Source: Agrobacterium vitis (lineage in GTDB: Bacteria > Pseudomonadota > Alphaproteobacteria > Rhizobiales > Rhizobiaceae). From it: a stretch of DNA of 64,000 nt. Made by a program: the position numbers and the translations under genes. The notes below the pieces were generated by a model. It was not told the DNA's origin and ran no database searches. It saw only the letters and a program-made list of their open reading frames with translations. Positions 37,395 through 47,148 of the stretch are shown here, piece after piece. Location: assembly GCF_037039395.1 (NCBI RefSeq), contig NZ_CP146244.1, positions 248,001-312,000 on the forward strand, given 5' to 3'. Each line of letters opens with the position of its first letter. The stretch's first letter is position 1.

Positions 37395-38404
37395 CAATGG
37401 CACCTGTTGAACAAACCCCGGCCAAGCGCCGTATTCCCGACAAGCTCGGCACGCCGATACGCCGCCTGCTGGCCAGCTGGGAAGTGCTGTTATTGGGCGT
37501 CGCAGTGATAATTTTCATCGCCAACGCGCTGGCCTCCCCTTATTTTCTGGACGCCTGGAACCTGTCGGACGCCACCTTCAATTTCACTGAAAAAGCGATG
37601 ATCGCTTTTGCCATGGCATTGTTGGTGATTGCCGGTGAAATCGATCTTTCGGTCGCTGCGATCATTGCGCTGGCCTCGACGGCCATGGGCGCCGCAGCCC
37701 AGTTGGGTGTCGGCACGCCGGGCCTGGTGGTGATCGGTATCGGCGTTGGACTGTTATGCGGGGTGTTCAATGGCGTGCTGGTTGCCGGGCTGAAACTGCC
37801 TTCCATCGTCGTCACCATCGGCACGATGAGCCTGTTTCGCGGCATTTCCTATATTGTGCTCGGCGATCAGGCCTATGGAAAGTACCCGGAAAGCTTCGCC
37901 TATTTCGGCCAGGGCTATGTGGCCTGGGTGTTTTCCTTCGAATTCGTCCTCTTCCTTGTGCTGGCTGCCCTGTTTGCGGTGCTGCTGCATGCCACCAATT
38001 TTGGCCGTCAGGTCTATGTGATCGGCAATAATCCGCTGGCAGCCAGATTTTCAGGCATTCCGGTCGATCGGGTCAAATTCATCCTGTTTTTGCTGACCGG
38101 ATTGATGAGTGGCATTGCTGCAGTTTGCCTGACCTCCCGGCTGGGCTCGACACGGCCATCCATTGCTCAAGGCTGGGAATTGGAAGCCGTCACCATGGTG
38201 GTGCTGGGCGGCGTGTCGATTGTTGGTGGGGCTGGCACGATTGGCGGAGTGGTGATTGCAGCCTTCGTCATGGGGCTGGTGACATTTGGGCTTGGACTGT
38301 TGAACGTACCGGGCATCGTCATGTCGATCTTCATCGGCCTGTTGCTGATCATCACCATTGCCCTGCCAATTCTGGCACGCCGGATGCGGGATATGAGGAC
38401 ATGA
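37391..38404 (+). CDS. rhaQ: Rhamnose ABC transporter permease
   Basis: A 337-residue CUT2-family permease, the partner of RhaP. Motifs include [22 protein letters not shown] and the [21 protein letters not shown] loop. It overlaps rhaP by four bases and its stop overlaps the mutarotase start by four, so the operon is translationally coupled here. Confidence 0.92.
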   Translation: MTMAPVEQTPAKRRIPDKLGTPIRRLLASWEVLLLGVAVIIFIANALASPYFLDAWNLSDATFNFTEKAMIAFAMALLVIAGEIDLSVAAIIALASTAMGAAAQLGVGTPGLVVIGIGVGLLCGVFNGVLVAGLKLPSIVVTIGTMSLFRGISYIVLGDQAYGKYPESFAYFGQGYVAWVFSFEFVLFLVLAALFAVLLHATNFGRQVYVIGNNPLAARFSGIPVDRVKFILFLLTGLMSGIAAVCLTSRLGSTRPSIAQGWELEAVTMVVLGGVSIVGGAGTIGGVVIAAFVMGLVTFGLGLLNVPGIVMSIFIGLLLIITIALPILARRMRDMRT

Positions 38405-38730
38405 GCATGGCAGAAACAGAAAAATATGCCTTCAAGATGCAGCTCCATCCAGGCATGGAGGCCGAATATAAAAAGAGGCACGATGCAATCTGGCCCGAAC
38501 TGGTTGCTCTGTTGCATGAGGCTGGCGTCAGTGATTATTCCATCCACCTCGACCGGGAAACAAACACACTCTTCGGCCTGCTGACCCGTCACAAAAGCCA
38601 CGGCATGGCCGCACTGCCTGAGCACCCGGTCATGCAGCGCTGGTGGGCGCATATGGGTGATATCATGGCGACCAATCCGGATGGGTCGCCGGTCGCTGTC
38701 GATCTCGTGCCGGTGTTTTACATGCCATGA
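38401..38730 (+). CDS. rhaU: L-rhamnose mutarotase
   Basis: A 109-residue ferredoxin-like mutarotase that interconverts alpha- and beta-L-rhamnose, feeding the isomerase. Conserved features include [39 protein letters not shown] and the paired tryptophans in [12 protein letters not shown]. It is called RhaU in rhizobia and RhaM in enteric bacteria. It is coupled by ATGA overlaps to rhaQ before it and rhaK after it. ATG 38401 is preferred; ATG 38407 is an alternative. Confidence 0.95.
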   Translation: MSMAETEKYAFKMQLHPGMEAEYKKRHDAIWPELVALLHEAGVSDYSIHLDRETNTLFGLLTRHKSHGMAALPEHPVMQRWWAHMGDIMATNPDGSPVAVDLVPVFYMP

Positions 38731-40133
38731 GCAGGATATCCGAAACCGTCGCCGTCATCGATATTGGCAAGACCAATGCCAAGGTCGTCGTCTTGCAGGC
38801 CTCGACGGGGTTGGAGCTTGGCTGTCGGCGTATGCCAAATACAGTTGTAGGGGAGGGGCCTTATCCGCATTTCGATACGGACAAGCTGTGGTCCTTTATC
38901 CTGGACGCCTTGAAAGCCTTCGCTGCCGGGCCGGGTTTCGAGGCAATTTCCATCACCACCCATGGCGCAAGTGCTGCCCTGCTTGGCGCTGACGGTGAAC
39001 TGTCAATGCCGGTGCTGGATTACGAATACCGCTATCCAGAAGCGATTATTCAAGCGTATGAGGCCCTGCGACCGGGATTTGAGGACACATTTTCACCGCG
39101 CCTGCCGGGCGGCCTCAACCTCGGCGCCCAGTTGCATTACCAGAAGACCGCCTTTCCTGAGCTTTTTGCCAGGGTTGCGACCATTGTCACCTATCCGCAA
39201 TATTGGGCTTTCAGACTGACCGGCGTGACGGCGAATGAGGCGACGTCACTTGGATGCCATACGGATTTATGGCAACCGCAGCAGGGCTGTTATTCAAGCC
39301 TGGTCGAGCGATTGGAACTTGGTCCGTATCTCGCTCCTTTGCGTTCGGCTTTCGATGCTTTGGGGGATGTCACGCAATCACTGGCCGAACAGATAGGGCT
39401 CTCACGCCCCATTTCTGTCTATTGCGGCATTCACGATAGCAATGCGTCGCTGCTGCCGCATTTGTTGCGGCGTGAAAAGCCTTTCGCTGTGGTTTCCACC
39501 GGCACCTGGATCATCGGATTTGCAGTCGGCAGCACTGTCGCGCATCTCGATCCGGTTCGCGATACCTTGGCCAATGTCGATGCGCATGGCCAGGCCGTGC
39601 CCTCGTGCCGCTATATGGGCGGACGGGAATTCGAAATACTGACCCAGGGATTGGCGGCCCCGGATGAGGTTGAGATCGAGCGGGCGGCAGAGCAGGTGAT
39701 CAGCGGTGATGTCATGCGCCTGCCAAGCGTGGTCAAGGGCTCCGGTCCTTATCCGACCCGAAACGGTGGATGGACAGTGATGCCGGAAGGCGCGGCACAG
39801 TTCTATGCAGCGGCGAGCCTTTATACGGCGATGATGACGGCATCTTCGCTGTCGTTGATTGGCGCGACAGGCCCTGTTCTCGTCGAAGGGCCGTTTGCCA
39901 AAAACCGTCTCTACCTTCGCGCTCTTGCCGCCTGTGCCGGGCGTGAGGTTGTGGTGGCTGAAGGCGGAACGCCGACCGGGACCGCGGAAGGGGCCGCGCT
40001 GTTGACAGGCATGGCAGTGCCTGTGCCGGGTGAGATCCATGTCGGCCAGGATCAGCTTGATTTGAAGACTTATTTTCAGGACTTTCAGGATCGGTGCGGC
40101 ATGCTCTTTCCTGAAGCCTCCACGCCAACGTGA
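38727..40133 (+). CDS. rhaK: Rhamnulokinase / FGGY-family sugar kinase
   Basis: A 468-residue FGGY-family kinase. The opening [11 protein letters not shown] is a phosphate-binding motif, [10 protein letters not shown] lies mid-protein, and [13 protein letters not shown] with the adenosine motif [13 protein letters not shown] is near the C-terminus. It phosphorylates L-rhamnulose to the 1-phosphate for RhaD. In Rhizobium leguminosarum RhaK is also needed for the transporter to work, which fits its place in the transport operon. Confidence 0.93.
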   Translation: MSRISETVAVIDIGKTNAKVVVLQASTGLELGCRRMPNTVVGEGPYPHFDTDKLWSFILDALKAFAAGPGFEAISITTHGASAALLGADGELSMPVLDYEYRYPEAIIQAYEALRPGFEDTFSPRLPGGLNLGAQLHYQKTAFPELFARVATIVTYPQYWAFRLTGVTANEATSLGCHTDLWQPQQGCYSSLVERLELGPYLAPLRSAFDALGDVTQSLAEQIGLSRPISVYCGIHDSNASLLPHLLRREKPFAVVSTGTWIIGFAVGSTVAHLDPVRDTLANVDAHGQAVPSCRYMGGREFEILTQGLAAPDEVEIERAAEQVISGDVMRLPSVVKGSGPYPTRNGGWTVMPEGAAQFYAAASLYTAMMTASSLSLIGATGPVLVEGPFAKNRLYLRALAACAGREVVVAEGGTPTGTAEGAALLTGMAVPVPGEIHVGQDQLDLKTYFQDFQDRCGMLFPEASTPT

Positions 40134-40136
40134 AGT

Positions 40137-40168
40137 GCGGGTGATTTTACCCGCTTGGTTTGTGTTTG
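40137..40168 (+). terminator. Terminator at the end of the rha operon
   Basis: GCGGGT (40137-40142) pairs with ACCCGC (40149-40154) around a 6-base loop, followed by the T-rich TTGGTTTGTGTTTG. It directly follows the rhaK stop and probably ends the rhaRSTPQUK transcript. Confidence 0.65.
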
Positions 40169-40256
40169 TCGGCTTGTTAGACATACGGTGATGGTGGCTT
40201 GTTCCGATGGGAACCAGTCGCATCGTGATTTCAGCATGCAGATCGGAGACATCCTC

Positions 40257-41108
40257 ATGAAATTCGTCAGTTTTACCCGACTTGGCCGGGCCGGATTCGG
40301 CGCGGTGGTCGGCGGTGGCATCGTCGATCTTACCGGTCGTCTCAGCTATGATTGCCTGACCCTGAAACAGGCGATCCTGGACGATCTCCTGGAAATCGCC
40401 GCCGACTATGCCGGTGACCGCAAACCGGAACTGGCATTTTCGGATGTTACTCTGCTGCCGGTCATTCCTGATCCGGCCAAGATCCTGTGCATCGGCGTCA
40501 ATTATGTCGCCCATCGGGAGGAAACCAAACGGCCTGAAGTTGGTCATCCAACCGTTTTCATTCGCTTTGCCGATAGCCAGATTGGCCATGGCCAACCGAT
40601 GATCAAGCCAAGCCAATCCGAGTGCCTCGATTTCGAAGCGGAGCTTGCTGTGGTGATCGGCCGCGGCGGACGCGATATCAGTGAGGAAGATGCCATGCAG
40701 CATATTGCTGGTTATTCCTGCTATCACGACGGTTCGGTGCGCGATTGGCAGCGCCATAGTTCACAATTTGCGCCGGGCAAGAATTTTCCGGCGACTGGCG
40801 CTTTCGGTCCGGCTTTGGTGACGCCGGATGAGGTGGAGGATTATACCCAGCTTTCCATCACGGGGCGCCTGAACGGCGAGATCGTTCAGCAGGCGACGCT
40901 GGCCGATCTGATTTTCCCCATTCCGGCGCTGATTGCTTATCTTTCCGCCTTCACACCCTTGTCGGCAGGCGATGTAATCGTCACTGGAACGCCTGGTGGC
41001 GTCGGTGAAAGACGCGAGCCGCCGTTGTACATGAAGGCGGGCGATGTGTTCGAGGTGGATATTCCTGGTGTTGGCCTGCTCGTCAACCCGGTGATCGGCG
41101 CGCTTTAA
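40257..41108 (+). CDS. Fumarylacetoacetate hydrolase-family protein
   Basis: A 283-residue FAH-family enzyme with a short N-terminal domain and the catalytic core. Metal- and acid-handling motifs include CIGVNYVAHREE, the acidic LDFEAELAVVIGRGG, SCYHDGSVRDWQ and GDVIVTGTPGGVG. Family members hydrolyse or decarboxylate beta-diketo acids such as 2,4-diketo-3-deoxy-sugar acids. The ATG at 40257 has GGAG upstream. It lies after the rha terminator and may be separately expressed. A role in an oxidative L-rhamnose or L-fucose branch is possible but unproven. Confidence 0.88.
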   Translation: MKFVSFTRLGRAGFGAVVGGGIVDLTGRLSYDCLTLKQAILDDLLEIAADYAGDRKPELAFSDVTLLPVIPDPAKILCIGVNYVAHREETKRPEVGHPTVFIRFADSQIGHGQPMIKPSQSECLDFEAELAVVIGRGGRDISEEDAMQHIAGYSCYHDGSVRDWQRHSSQFAPGKNFPATGAFGPALVTPDEVEDYTQLSITGRLNGEIVQQATLADLIFPIPALIAYLSAFTPLSAGDVIVTGTPGGVGERREPPLYMKAGDVFEVDIPGVGLLVNPVIGAL

Positions 41109-41120
41109 AGCGATAGCCTT

Positions 41121-41152
41121 TTCTGGGCGGGCTTTCTTGCGCCCGTCCAGAA
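41121..41152 (+). terminator. Terminator-like hairpin after the FAH gene
   Basis: TTCTGGGCGGGC (41121-41132) pairs with GCCCGTCCAGAA (41141-41152) with one mismatch. There is no strong T-run, but its position after the stop suggests termination. The rest of the gap up to 41400 shows no gene. Confidence 0.5.
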
Positions 41153-41400
41153 TGGCCCTTTGCGGGGGTGCCTTTGCCGCAAGGCCGTGCCGCGATTGAG
41201 CGCTCAGGCCATGTTTTCCGGCCCGCAAAATGGAACGGAATTTTTTTCAATTTGTAAATCATTGTTAGAACGGAGCCGGGAGCTGTGCTTTCCGGCCCGC
41301 GTTTCTGCGCTACATCATGTATTAAAGAAAGTTCGAATGTTTGTAACTGCCCCTTAATTCCTATTGGTTAAGCTAGGTCAGTGAAAGGGAATGGGGATAC

Positions 41401-43290
41401 ATGTTGATCAAGCTGCAAAACAGGATCTTGGAGAAGATCGCCAGAGGTGACCCCTTGGCAGAGACCGTTGATTTCCTCTGTCGCTCCGTTGAGACGATTA
41501 TTAATGACATTGTCTGTTCCGTTTTGACATTGGACGATATGGGGCGCCTTCATCATCTTGCCGGACCGTCCATTCCCGAACATTATTCCCAGGCGATCAA
41601 TGGGTTGGCCTGCGGCGAAGGTGTCGGTTCTTGCGGCACGGCGGCGTTTCGTGGTCGTCCGGTGCTGGTGACCGACATTGAAAACGATCCATTCTGGGCT
41701 GAGTTCAAGGGTCTCGCGTTACCACTGGGGTTTCTGGCGTGCTGGTCAACGCCGATTATTTCCGATGGCCGGGTATTGGGTACGTTTGCCTTTTATTTCC
41801 GCCAAAAGCGCGGTCCGAGCGAAATCGAGGAAAGCATTGTTTCTGCCTGTGTGCATCTTTGCGCAATCGGCTTGGAACGCGAGTTACGAATGAAGGAGCG
41901 CAGACGGCTTGCCTATACCGATGTGCTGACGGGATTGCCAAATCGCACGGGCTTCAATGAAGCCGTGATCAATGAAGATGTGGAGCGCAATCCATGGGGA
42001 TTGCTGCTGGTGGATCTCGATAATCTCAAGCAGGTGAACGATACATTCGGCCATCAGGCTGGCGATGATCTGATCCGCACGGTTGGTTTGCGCCTGAAAG
42101 CGATAACGGATTGCGACACCGCATTCCGGCTCGGTGGAGACGAATTTGCTCTGATCGTCCGCGGGGTCGATTGTGTAGATCTCGGCTACCATGCGGCTCA
42201 TGTCCTGGCCGTGCTGAAAGAGCCCTGCATTTGCGCGGGCCAGACGGTTTATCCAGCTGGAACCATAGGCGGCGCGGTGGCGCGCGATGGGCAGAGCGTT
42301 GACGATGTTCGCCAGAATGCCGATTTTGCGCTTTATGAAGCCAAGGAACGCTGTCGCGGTCAGTTTGTTGAATATTCGGTTGGTTCAGTTTCGACGATAG
42401 CCCGCCGGTTCCGCTCTTTCCAGCAGGTGAGCGAAGCATTGCGGGAACATCGGATCGAGACCTATTATCAGCCGGTGGTCGATCTAGCCTCCGGTTCCGT
42501 TGTCGGGTTTGAGGCTCTCAGCCGGCTTGCCAGCCGTAACGGCGATATCATTTCCGCCTCGCATTTTCATGAAGCAACCAGCGACGTTCATCTGGCCCGG
42601 GCACTGACGGCTTGCGTGTTGGAGAATGTGGCGCGGGATGCGCGCGATTGGCTGGACAGTGGACTTGAATTCGGCCGTATCGGTCTGAACGTATCAGCGG
42701 GCGATTTTCTGGATGGCTCGCTGACCGAGCGGATTGTTGGCGCAATGGACAAGGTTGGTGTCGCGGTAGATCGCATTGTCGTTGAATTGACAGAGTCGAT
42801 TTATCTGGGCAATCGCGAGCGCAATGTCGTGGACCAGATCAAGCAGTTGCGTCAGGCAGGCATGCTGGTGGCTCTCGACGATTTCGGCACCGGTTTTGCA
42901 TCCTTGACGCATCTTCTGACCGTTCCGCTCGATATTATCAAAATCGATCGCTCTTTCATTGCCCGGTTGCTGGAGGAAGAGCCGGCTTCAGTCATCGTCG
43001 GCGGGCTATTGTCGATTTCGGACCGTTTGAATTTCCGCGTTATCGCGGAGGGTATCGAAACACAGGAACAGCGTGATTTGCTTTTGCGGCTCGGATGCGA
43101 GGAGGGGCAGGGCTATCTCTTCTCCAAGGCGGTAGATCGCAAGGAAGCGGCAGCCATGCTGCGCCGCAAGTCTCTTGGCCAACTTCCATCGGTATTGCGC
43201 AACTCTTTAAATACGCGCTTTTTCAATGACCTGTCTGCTGATTCTCGGCAGCTTTGTCTGCCGATAAAACAGCCGGCTCGAACGCTTTAA
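41401..43290 (+). CDS. GAF-GGDEF-EAL cyclic-di-GMP signalling protein
   Basis: A 629-residue soluble protein. The N-terminal GAF domain (about residues 1-160) is followed by a diguanylate cyclase domain with an intact GGDEF motif (FRLGGDEFALIV, near residue 245). The C-terminal phosphodiesterase domain (about 345-600) has an intact EAL motif (GFEALSRL), DDFGTGFASL, IKIDRSF, AEGIE and QGYLFS. Both active sites look complete, so it may make and break c-di-GMP under GAF control. No transmembrane segment is seen. The last 68 bases overlap the end of the convergent racemase gene. Confidence 0.94.
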   Translation: MLIKLQNRILEKIARGDPLAETVDFLCRSVETIINDIVCSVLTLDDMGRLHHLAGPSIPEHYSQAINGLACGEGVGSCGTAAFRGRPVLVTDIENDPFWAEFKGLALPLGFLACWSTPIISDGRVLGTFAFYFRQKRGPSEIEESIVSACVHLCAIGLERELRMKERRRLAYTDVLTGLPNRTGFNEAVINEDVERNPWGLLLVDLDNLKQVNDTFGHQAGDDLIRTVGLRLKAITDCDTAFRLGGDEFALIVRGVDCVDLGYHAAHVLAVLKEPCICAGQTVYPAGTIGGAVARDGQSVDDVRQNADFALYEAKERCRGQFVEYSVGSVSTIARRFRSFQQVSEALREHRIETYYQPVVDLASGSVVGFEALSRLASRNGDIISASHFHEATSDVHLARALTACVLENVARDARDWLDSGLEFGRIGLNVSAGDFLDGSLTERIVGAMDKVGVAVDRIVVELTESIYLGNRERNVVDQIKQLRQAGMLVALDDFGTGFASLTHLLTVPLDIIKIDRSFIARLLEEEPASVIVGGLLSISDRLNFRVIAEGIETQEQRDLLLRLGCEEGQGYLFSKAVDRKEAAAMLRRKSLGQLPSVLRNSLNTRFFNDLSADSRQLCLPIKQPARTL

Positions 43291-43999
43291 GCAAACCGAG
43301 ATAGGGCTTGTTGACCGGTGTGGCATAGGCATTGTTTTTCGCCGTCCGCAGTCCGAGGGAAACCAGCGCCTCCGCCTGCTTGACCGCACAGGCGACGCCA
43401 TCAATGACCGGAACGCCGAACTCCCTGCTCAAGGCTTCCGTCAGATCGGCCATACCGGCACATCCTAGAATGATGGCTTCCGCATCGTCCTGCGCCAGCG
43501 CTCTGGCAATCTCCGCTCGTAGCCGTTCCCTTGCGTTCGAGGATGGATCTTCCAGCGAGAGAACCGGAATATCGGCGGCGCGCACCTTGCAACGGTCGGA
43601 TGCGCCATAACGGCGAACGAGGTGTTCGATGGGCAAGCGCGACCGTTCCATGGTCGTTACCACGCTGAATTTCTGGGCAATGAAGCTGACCGTCGCAATC
43701 GCTGCCTCACAAATGCCGATGACGGGAATACCGGCCAATGCACGGGCGGCATCAAGACCGGTATCGTCGAAACAGGCGATAATGGCGGCGTCCGCGCCCT
43801 GTTTTTCCCCGTGGGCGAGCTCTACCAGCAAGCCGGGTACAGCCAGCGCCTCGTCATAATAGCCCTCGATGGAAACCGGCCCCATCTGCGAGGTGCGGGG
43901 CAGGATTTCTGTGCCTGCATGCGCAACGCGGCGGGCCGCGTCCGCAGCCGTCGCCGTCATGCTTGCCGTTGTATTGGGATTGATAAGCAGAATGCGCAT
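43223..43999 (-). CDS. Asp/Glu/hydantoin racemase-family protein
   Basis: A 258-residue racemase. It starts MRILLINPNTTASMT and has the two catalytic cysteines, in AAIIACFDDTGLDAA (first) and IILGCAGMADL (second), typical of hydantoin/allantoin and Asp/Glu racemases. It is the last gene of the Pot-type transporter operon, 25 bases after a permease gene. The imported compound is therefore probably a hydantoin-like or amino-acid-related molecule. The ATG at 43999 is chosen on homology. Confidence 0.9.
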   Translation of the reverse strand: MRILLINPNTTASMTATAADAARRVAHAGTEILPRTSQMGPVSIEGYYDEALAVPGLLVELAHGEKQGADAAIIACFDDTGLDAARALAGIPVIGICEAAIATVSFIAQKFSVVTTMERSRLPIEHLVRRYGASDRCKVRAADIPVLSLEDPSSNARERLRAEIARALAQDDAEAIILGCAGMADLTEALSREFGVPVIDGVACAVKQAEALVSLGLRTAKNNAYATPVNKPYLGLLKAFEPAVLSADKAAENQQTGH

Positions 44000-44024
44000 G
44001 AAAATCCGATCGAGGGTTGCCCAC

Positions 44025-44843
44025 TCAGGCATGGCCACGAGGGCGGCTGACACGGCGAATGAGGAAAATCGTCATGGCAATGACCAGGAAGGAAAACACC
44101 GTGGTCACCGTACCCAGCGCATAGAGAACCGGTGTGGTGACATTGGTCGTCATGCCGTAGATTTCCAGTGGCAGAGTGTTGAAGCTGCCTGATGTCATCA
44201 GCGTTCGCGCGAATTCGTCATAGGAGAGCGAGAAGCCAAACAGGCCGACACCGATCAGGCTGGGCGCGATCATCGGCAGCAACACGTAGCGAAAGGTTTG
44301 CCAGGAGGAAGCGCCAAGGTCGCGGGCTGCCTCTTCATAGGCGGGTGAAAAGCGGTTGAAGACAGCGAACATGATCAACACACCAAAGGGCAGGGTCCAG
44401 GTCAAATGCGCCCCGAAGGCGGAACTGTACCAGTTTGGCTGGAAGCCCAATTGCTGGAAGACGACCCCGATGCCAAGTGAAATGATGATCGACGGCACGA
44501 CCAGGCTGGCAACGGCCAGATAGAACAACACCGTCGCTCCATAAAACTTGCGGCGAAATGCCAGGCCTGCCAGCAGCGACACCAGTACGGTGACCACCAT
44601 CACCATCAACCCGAGGGTGATCGAGCGTTTGATGGCGCCGCCAAAATCGCCGACGGCCTGGGTTTCGAATAGATTGGCAAACCAATGCAGTGAAACGCCA
44701 TTGAGCGGAAAGGTCAGGCCACCATTTTCTCCCTGGAACGACAGGATCAGGATCGCTGATAGGGGGCCATAGAGAAACAGTACGAAGAGGGCAAAGAATA
44801 TGGCGAGCAGATAGAATTCTCGGCTGCGTTTTTCCCTGATCAT
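44025..44843 (-). CDS. ABC transporter permease (PotC-like)
   Basis: A 272-residue inner-membrane permease with six hydrophobic segments and the EAA loop YEEAARDLGASSWQTFRYVLLPMI. It is the second permease of a spermidine/putrescine-type importer, three bases after its partner. Substrate specificity is not evident. Confidence 0.9.
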   Translation of the reverse strand: MIREKRSREFYLLAIFFALFVLFLYGPLSAILILSFQGENGGLTFPLNGVSLHWFANLFETQAVGDFGGAIKRSITLGLMVMVVTVLVSLLAGLAFRRKFYGATVLFYLAVASLVVPSIIISLGIGVVFQQLGFQPNWYSSAFGAHLTWTLPFGVLIMFAVFNRFSPAYEEAARDLGASSWQTFRYVLLPMIAPSLIGVGLFGFSLSYDEFARTLMTSGSFNTLPLEIYGMTTNVTTPVLYALGTVTTVFSFLVIAMTIFLIRRVSRPRGHA

Positions 44844-44846
44844 GGC

Positions 44847-45752
44847 TTACAGCTCCTTGCGGATATCGACGATGCGCAAGATCCCGGCGACCATCAGCAG
44901 GACGAGGATCAGCAGCACCACGGCATTGGCGGCAGCAGCGGGATATTGCAGCAGTGACATCTGGTTCTTCATGATCAGCGCCACCGAGGCGCTCTGGCCG
45001 CCGGACATCACCTGCACGGTGGAGAAATCGGCCATGGTCAAGGTGACGACGAAAATCGTGCCGATAGCCATGCCGGGCTTGGCGAGCGGCAGAATGACAT
45101 TGGTGAGGATTTGCAGGCTCGAAGCACCTGCGTCTCTTGCGGCTTCGACCAGCGCCTTGTCGATCCGCATCAGCGTATTGAAGATCGGCGTGACCATGAA
45201 CAGAGTGTAGAGATGCACCATGGCCAGCACCACGGCAAAGTCTGAGTAAAGCAGCCACTCCAGCGGCTGAGGAATGATGCCGGTGCCAACCAGCGCCTGG
45301 TTGACCAAGCCATTGCGTCCCAGAACCGGAATCCAGGAAATCATTCGGATGATGTTCGACGTCAGAAACGGTACGGTGCAGATCAGGAAAAGCACGCTTT
45401 GCATGGCAGCGCTGCGGATGTGGAAGGCCAGAAAATAAGCGACCCAGAAACCGATGAACAGCGTCAGGAGCCAGACAATAGCAGCGAATTTCAGCGTGTT
45501 GAGATAGGTTTTCCAGGTGACCCAGGAACCAAGCGTTTCCGTATAATTGAAGGTGACAAAACCGGGATACATCTGGGCGAAATCATAATCCCAAAAGCTG
45601 ACGATGACGATCATCAGGATTGGCAATAGCAGGAAGCCGCCGAGGATAAGCGCGAGGGGGGCTGCCTGGAGATAGGCCGTCAGCCAGGCAGGCACGCGAA
45701 TTTCGCGCCTTGGCTTCGGCTCGCCGACGCCTATAAACCGCACTGTTGCCAT
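44847..45752 (-). CDS. ABC transporter permease (PotB-like)
   Basis: A 301-residue permease with six hydrophobic segments and the EAA loop KALVEAARDAGASSLQILTNVILPLA. It pairs with the permease encoded just downstream. It follows a hairpin in the 78-base gap after the binding-protein gene. Confidence 0.9.
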   Translation of the reverse strand: MATVRFIGVGEPKPRREIRVPAWLTAYLQAAPLALILGGFLLLPILMIVIVSFWDYDFAQMYPGFVTFNYTETLGSWVTWKTYLNTLKFAAIVWLLTLFIGFWVAYFLAFHIRSAAMQSVLFLICTVPFLTSNIIRMISWIPVLGRNGLVNQALVGTGIIPQPLEWLLYSDFAVVLAMVHLYTLFMVTPIFNTLMRIDKALVEAARDAGASSLQILTNVILPLAKPGMAIGTIFVVTLTMADFSTVQVMSGGQSASVALIMKNQMSLLQYPAAAANAVVLLILVLLMVAGILRIVDIRKEL

Positions 45753-45787
45753 CGCTCGTCTCCCTGTCGTCTTCGGGGCTACTGTGG

Positions 45788-45811
45788 GTCTTCCCCGCGA
45801 ACGGGGAAGAC
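45788..45811 (-). repeat. Strong mRNA hairpin between binding-protein and permease genes
   Basis: GTCTTCCCCG (45788-45797) and CGGGGAAGAC (45802-45811) form a perfect 10-bp stem with a four-base loop. No U-run follows on the minus strand, so it probably stabilises the upstream binding-protein mRNA and reduces permease expression. Confidence 0.65.
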
Positions 45812-45830
45812 ATGGTTTCTATTGATATGA

Positions 45831-47120
45831 TCAGGCGGCGATGAACTCGTTCCAGCGGCGAACCATGTAGCGGTCCTCGTCCATGACGGAGTTCCAGCAG
45901 GCAACCTTGCCCATGCGCTCTTCAAAGGAGCCGCCGTCGCGTACGGCACCGGCCTTTTCCATCACCTTGCCTTCAGGAGACATGATGTCGCCCTGGGCGG
46001 GCTTGCCTTCGATCCAGTAACCCCATTCATCTGCGGACATGAAGTTCTTGGCGGTTTCCATGCAGGCGGAATAATAGCCCTGGCGGTTCAGATAGCCACC
46101 GACCCAGCCGGACGTGTACCAGTTGATATATTCATAGGCCGCATCGAGCTGCGCGCCCTTCAGATGCGCAGCAAGCCCCAATCCGCCGCCCCAGGCGCGG
46201 TAGCCTTCCTTCAGCGGTTGATATTTGCAGGCGATGCCCTTGGAGCGGACAGCGGCAACGGCTGGCGACCACATGGACTGGATGACGACTTCGCCCGAGG
46301 CCATCAGGTTGACGCTTTCATCGAAGCTCTTCCAGAAGGCACGGAACTGGCCGCTCTGCTTGGCCTTGATCAGGAAATCGATGGTCTTGTCGATCTCGGC
46401 CTTGGTCATATTGCCCTTGTCGGCATATTTGATATTGCCCATGGCTTCCATGATCATCGCGGCATCCATGATGCCGATCGATGGAATGTTGAGGATCGAG
46501 GTTTTGCCCTTGAAGGCGGGGTCCATGATATCGGCCCAGCTGGTGATGTCGCGGCCAACGAGGTCTGGGCGGATGCCGAGCGTGTCGGCATTGTAGATGG
46601 TTGGCACCATCGTCATCCACTCGGTCGGCGCCTTGGCAAAGGTTTTCGCGCCGGGCTTTTCGACAAAGCCAACGGTGTGTGGCGCTGTACCCTGGGCAAT
46701 GACGCTTTCCGGCTTCAGCTTTCCGTTGATGAACAGTGGTACGATCTTGTCGAAATATTTGAGCTTCTTGACTTCCATCGGCTGCAAGACGCCGGATGGG
46801 AAGACCTTCTTGGCAATCCAATATTCGACATCGGCAATGTCATAGGAGTGCGGCTGGGTCACGGCGCGCTGGGCGGCGGCGTCGGAATCCGTTGCGGTCA
46901 TTTCCAGGGTGATGCCGAGGTCGGCCTTGCACTTTTCAGCGATGGCATTGATGTTTGAAACACCGGTGCCGAATTGGCGAAGGGTGATCTTGGTCTGCGC
47001 CCAGATGGTCGGAAAGCCGGTAATGGCGCCGGAACCGGCGGCAAGACCCGCTGCCGCAGCCCCTGTCTTCAAAAGCGAACGGCGGGTCACGCCGGATTTT
47101 GGCTTTTTGGTATCGGTCAT
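45831..47120 (-). CDS. ABC transporter substrate-binding protein (PotD/PotF-like), Tat-exported
   Basis: A 429-residue periplasmic binding protein with a twin-arginine signal (VTRRSLLKTGAAAAGLAAGSG, residues about 11-40) and the family-1 fold with ITLRQFGTGVSNINAIAEKC. The ATG at 47120 follows GGAGAAC; the longer open frame upstream is not supported. It is encoded between the ATPase and the permeases. Ligand unknown; the racemase in the operon suggests a hydantoin or amino-acid derivative rather than a polyamine. Confidence 0.9.
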   Translation of the reverse strand: MTDTKKPKSGVTRRSLLKTGAAAAGLAAGSGAITGFPTIWAQTKITLRQFGTGVSNINAIAEKCKADLGITLEMTATDSDAAAQRAVTQPHSYDIADVEYWIAKKVFPSGVLQPMEVKKLKYFDKIVPLFINGKLKPESVIAQGTAPHTVGFVEKPGAKTFAKAPTEWMTMVPTIYNADTLGIRPDLVGRDITSWADIMDPAFKGKTSILNIPSIGIMDAAMIMEAMGNIKYADKGNMTKAEIDKTIDFLIKAKQSGQFRAFWKSFDESVNLMASGEVVIQSMWSPAVAAVRSKGIACKYQPLKEGYRAWGGGLGLAAHLKGAQLDAAYEYINWYTSGWVGGYLNRQGYYSACMETAKNFMSADEWGYWIEGKPAQGDIMSPEGKVMEKAGAVRDGGSFEERMGKVACWNSVMDEDRYMVRRWNEFIAA

Positions 47121-47148
47121 GGAAGTTCTCCTCTGGTTTATTGGTTGA

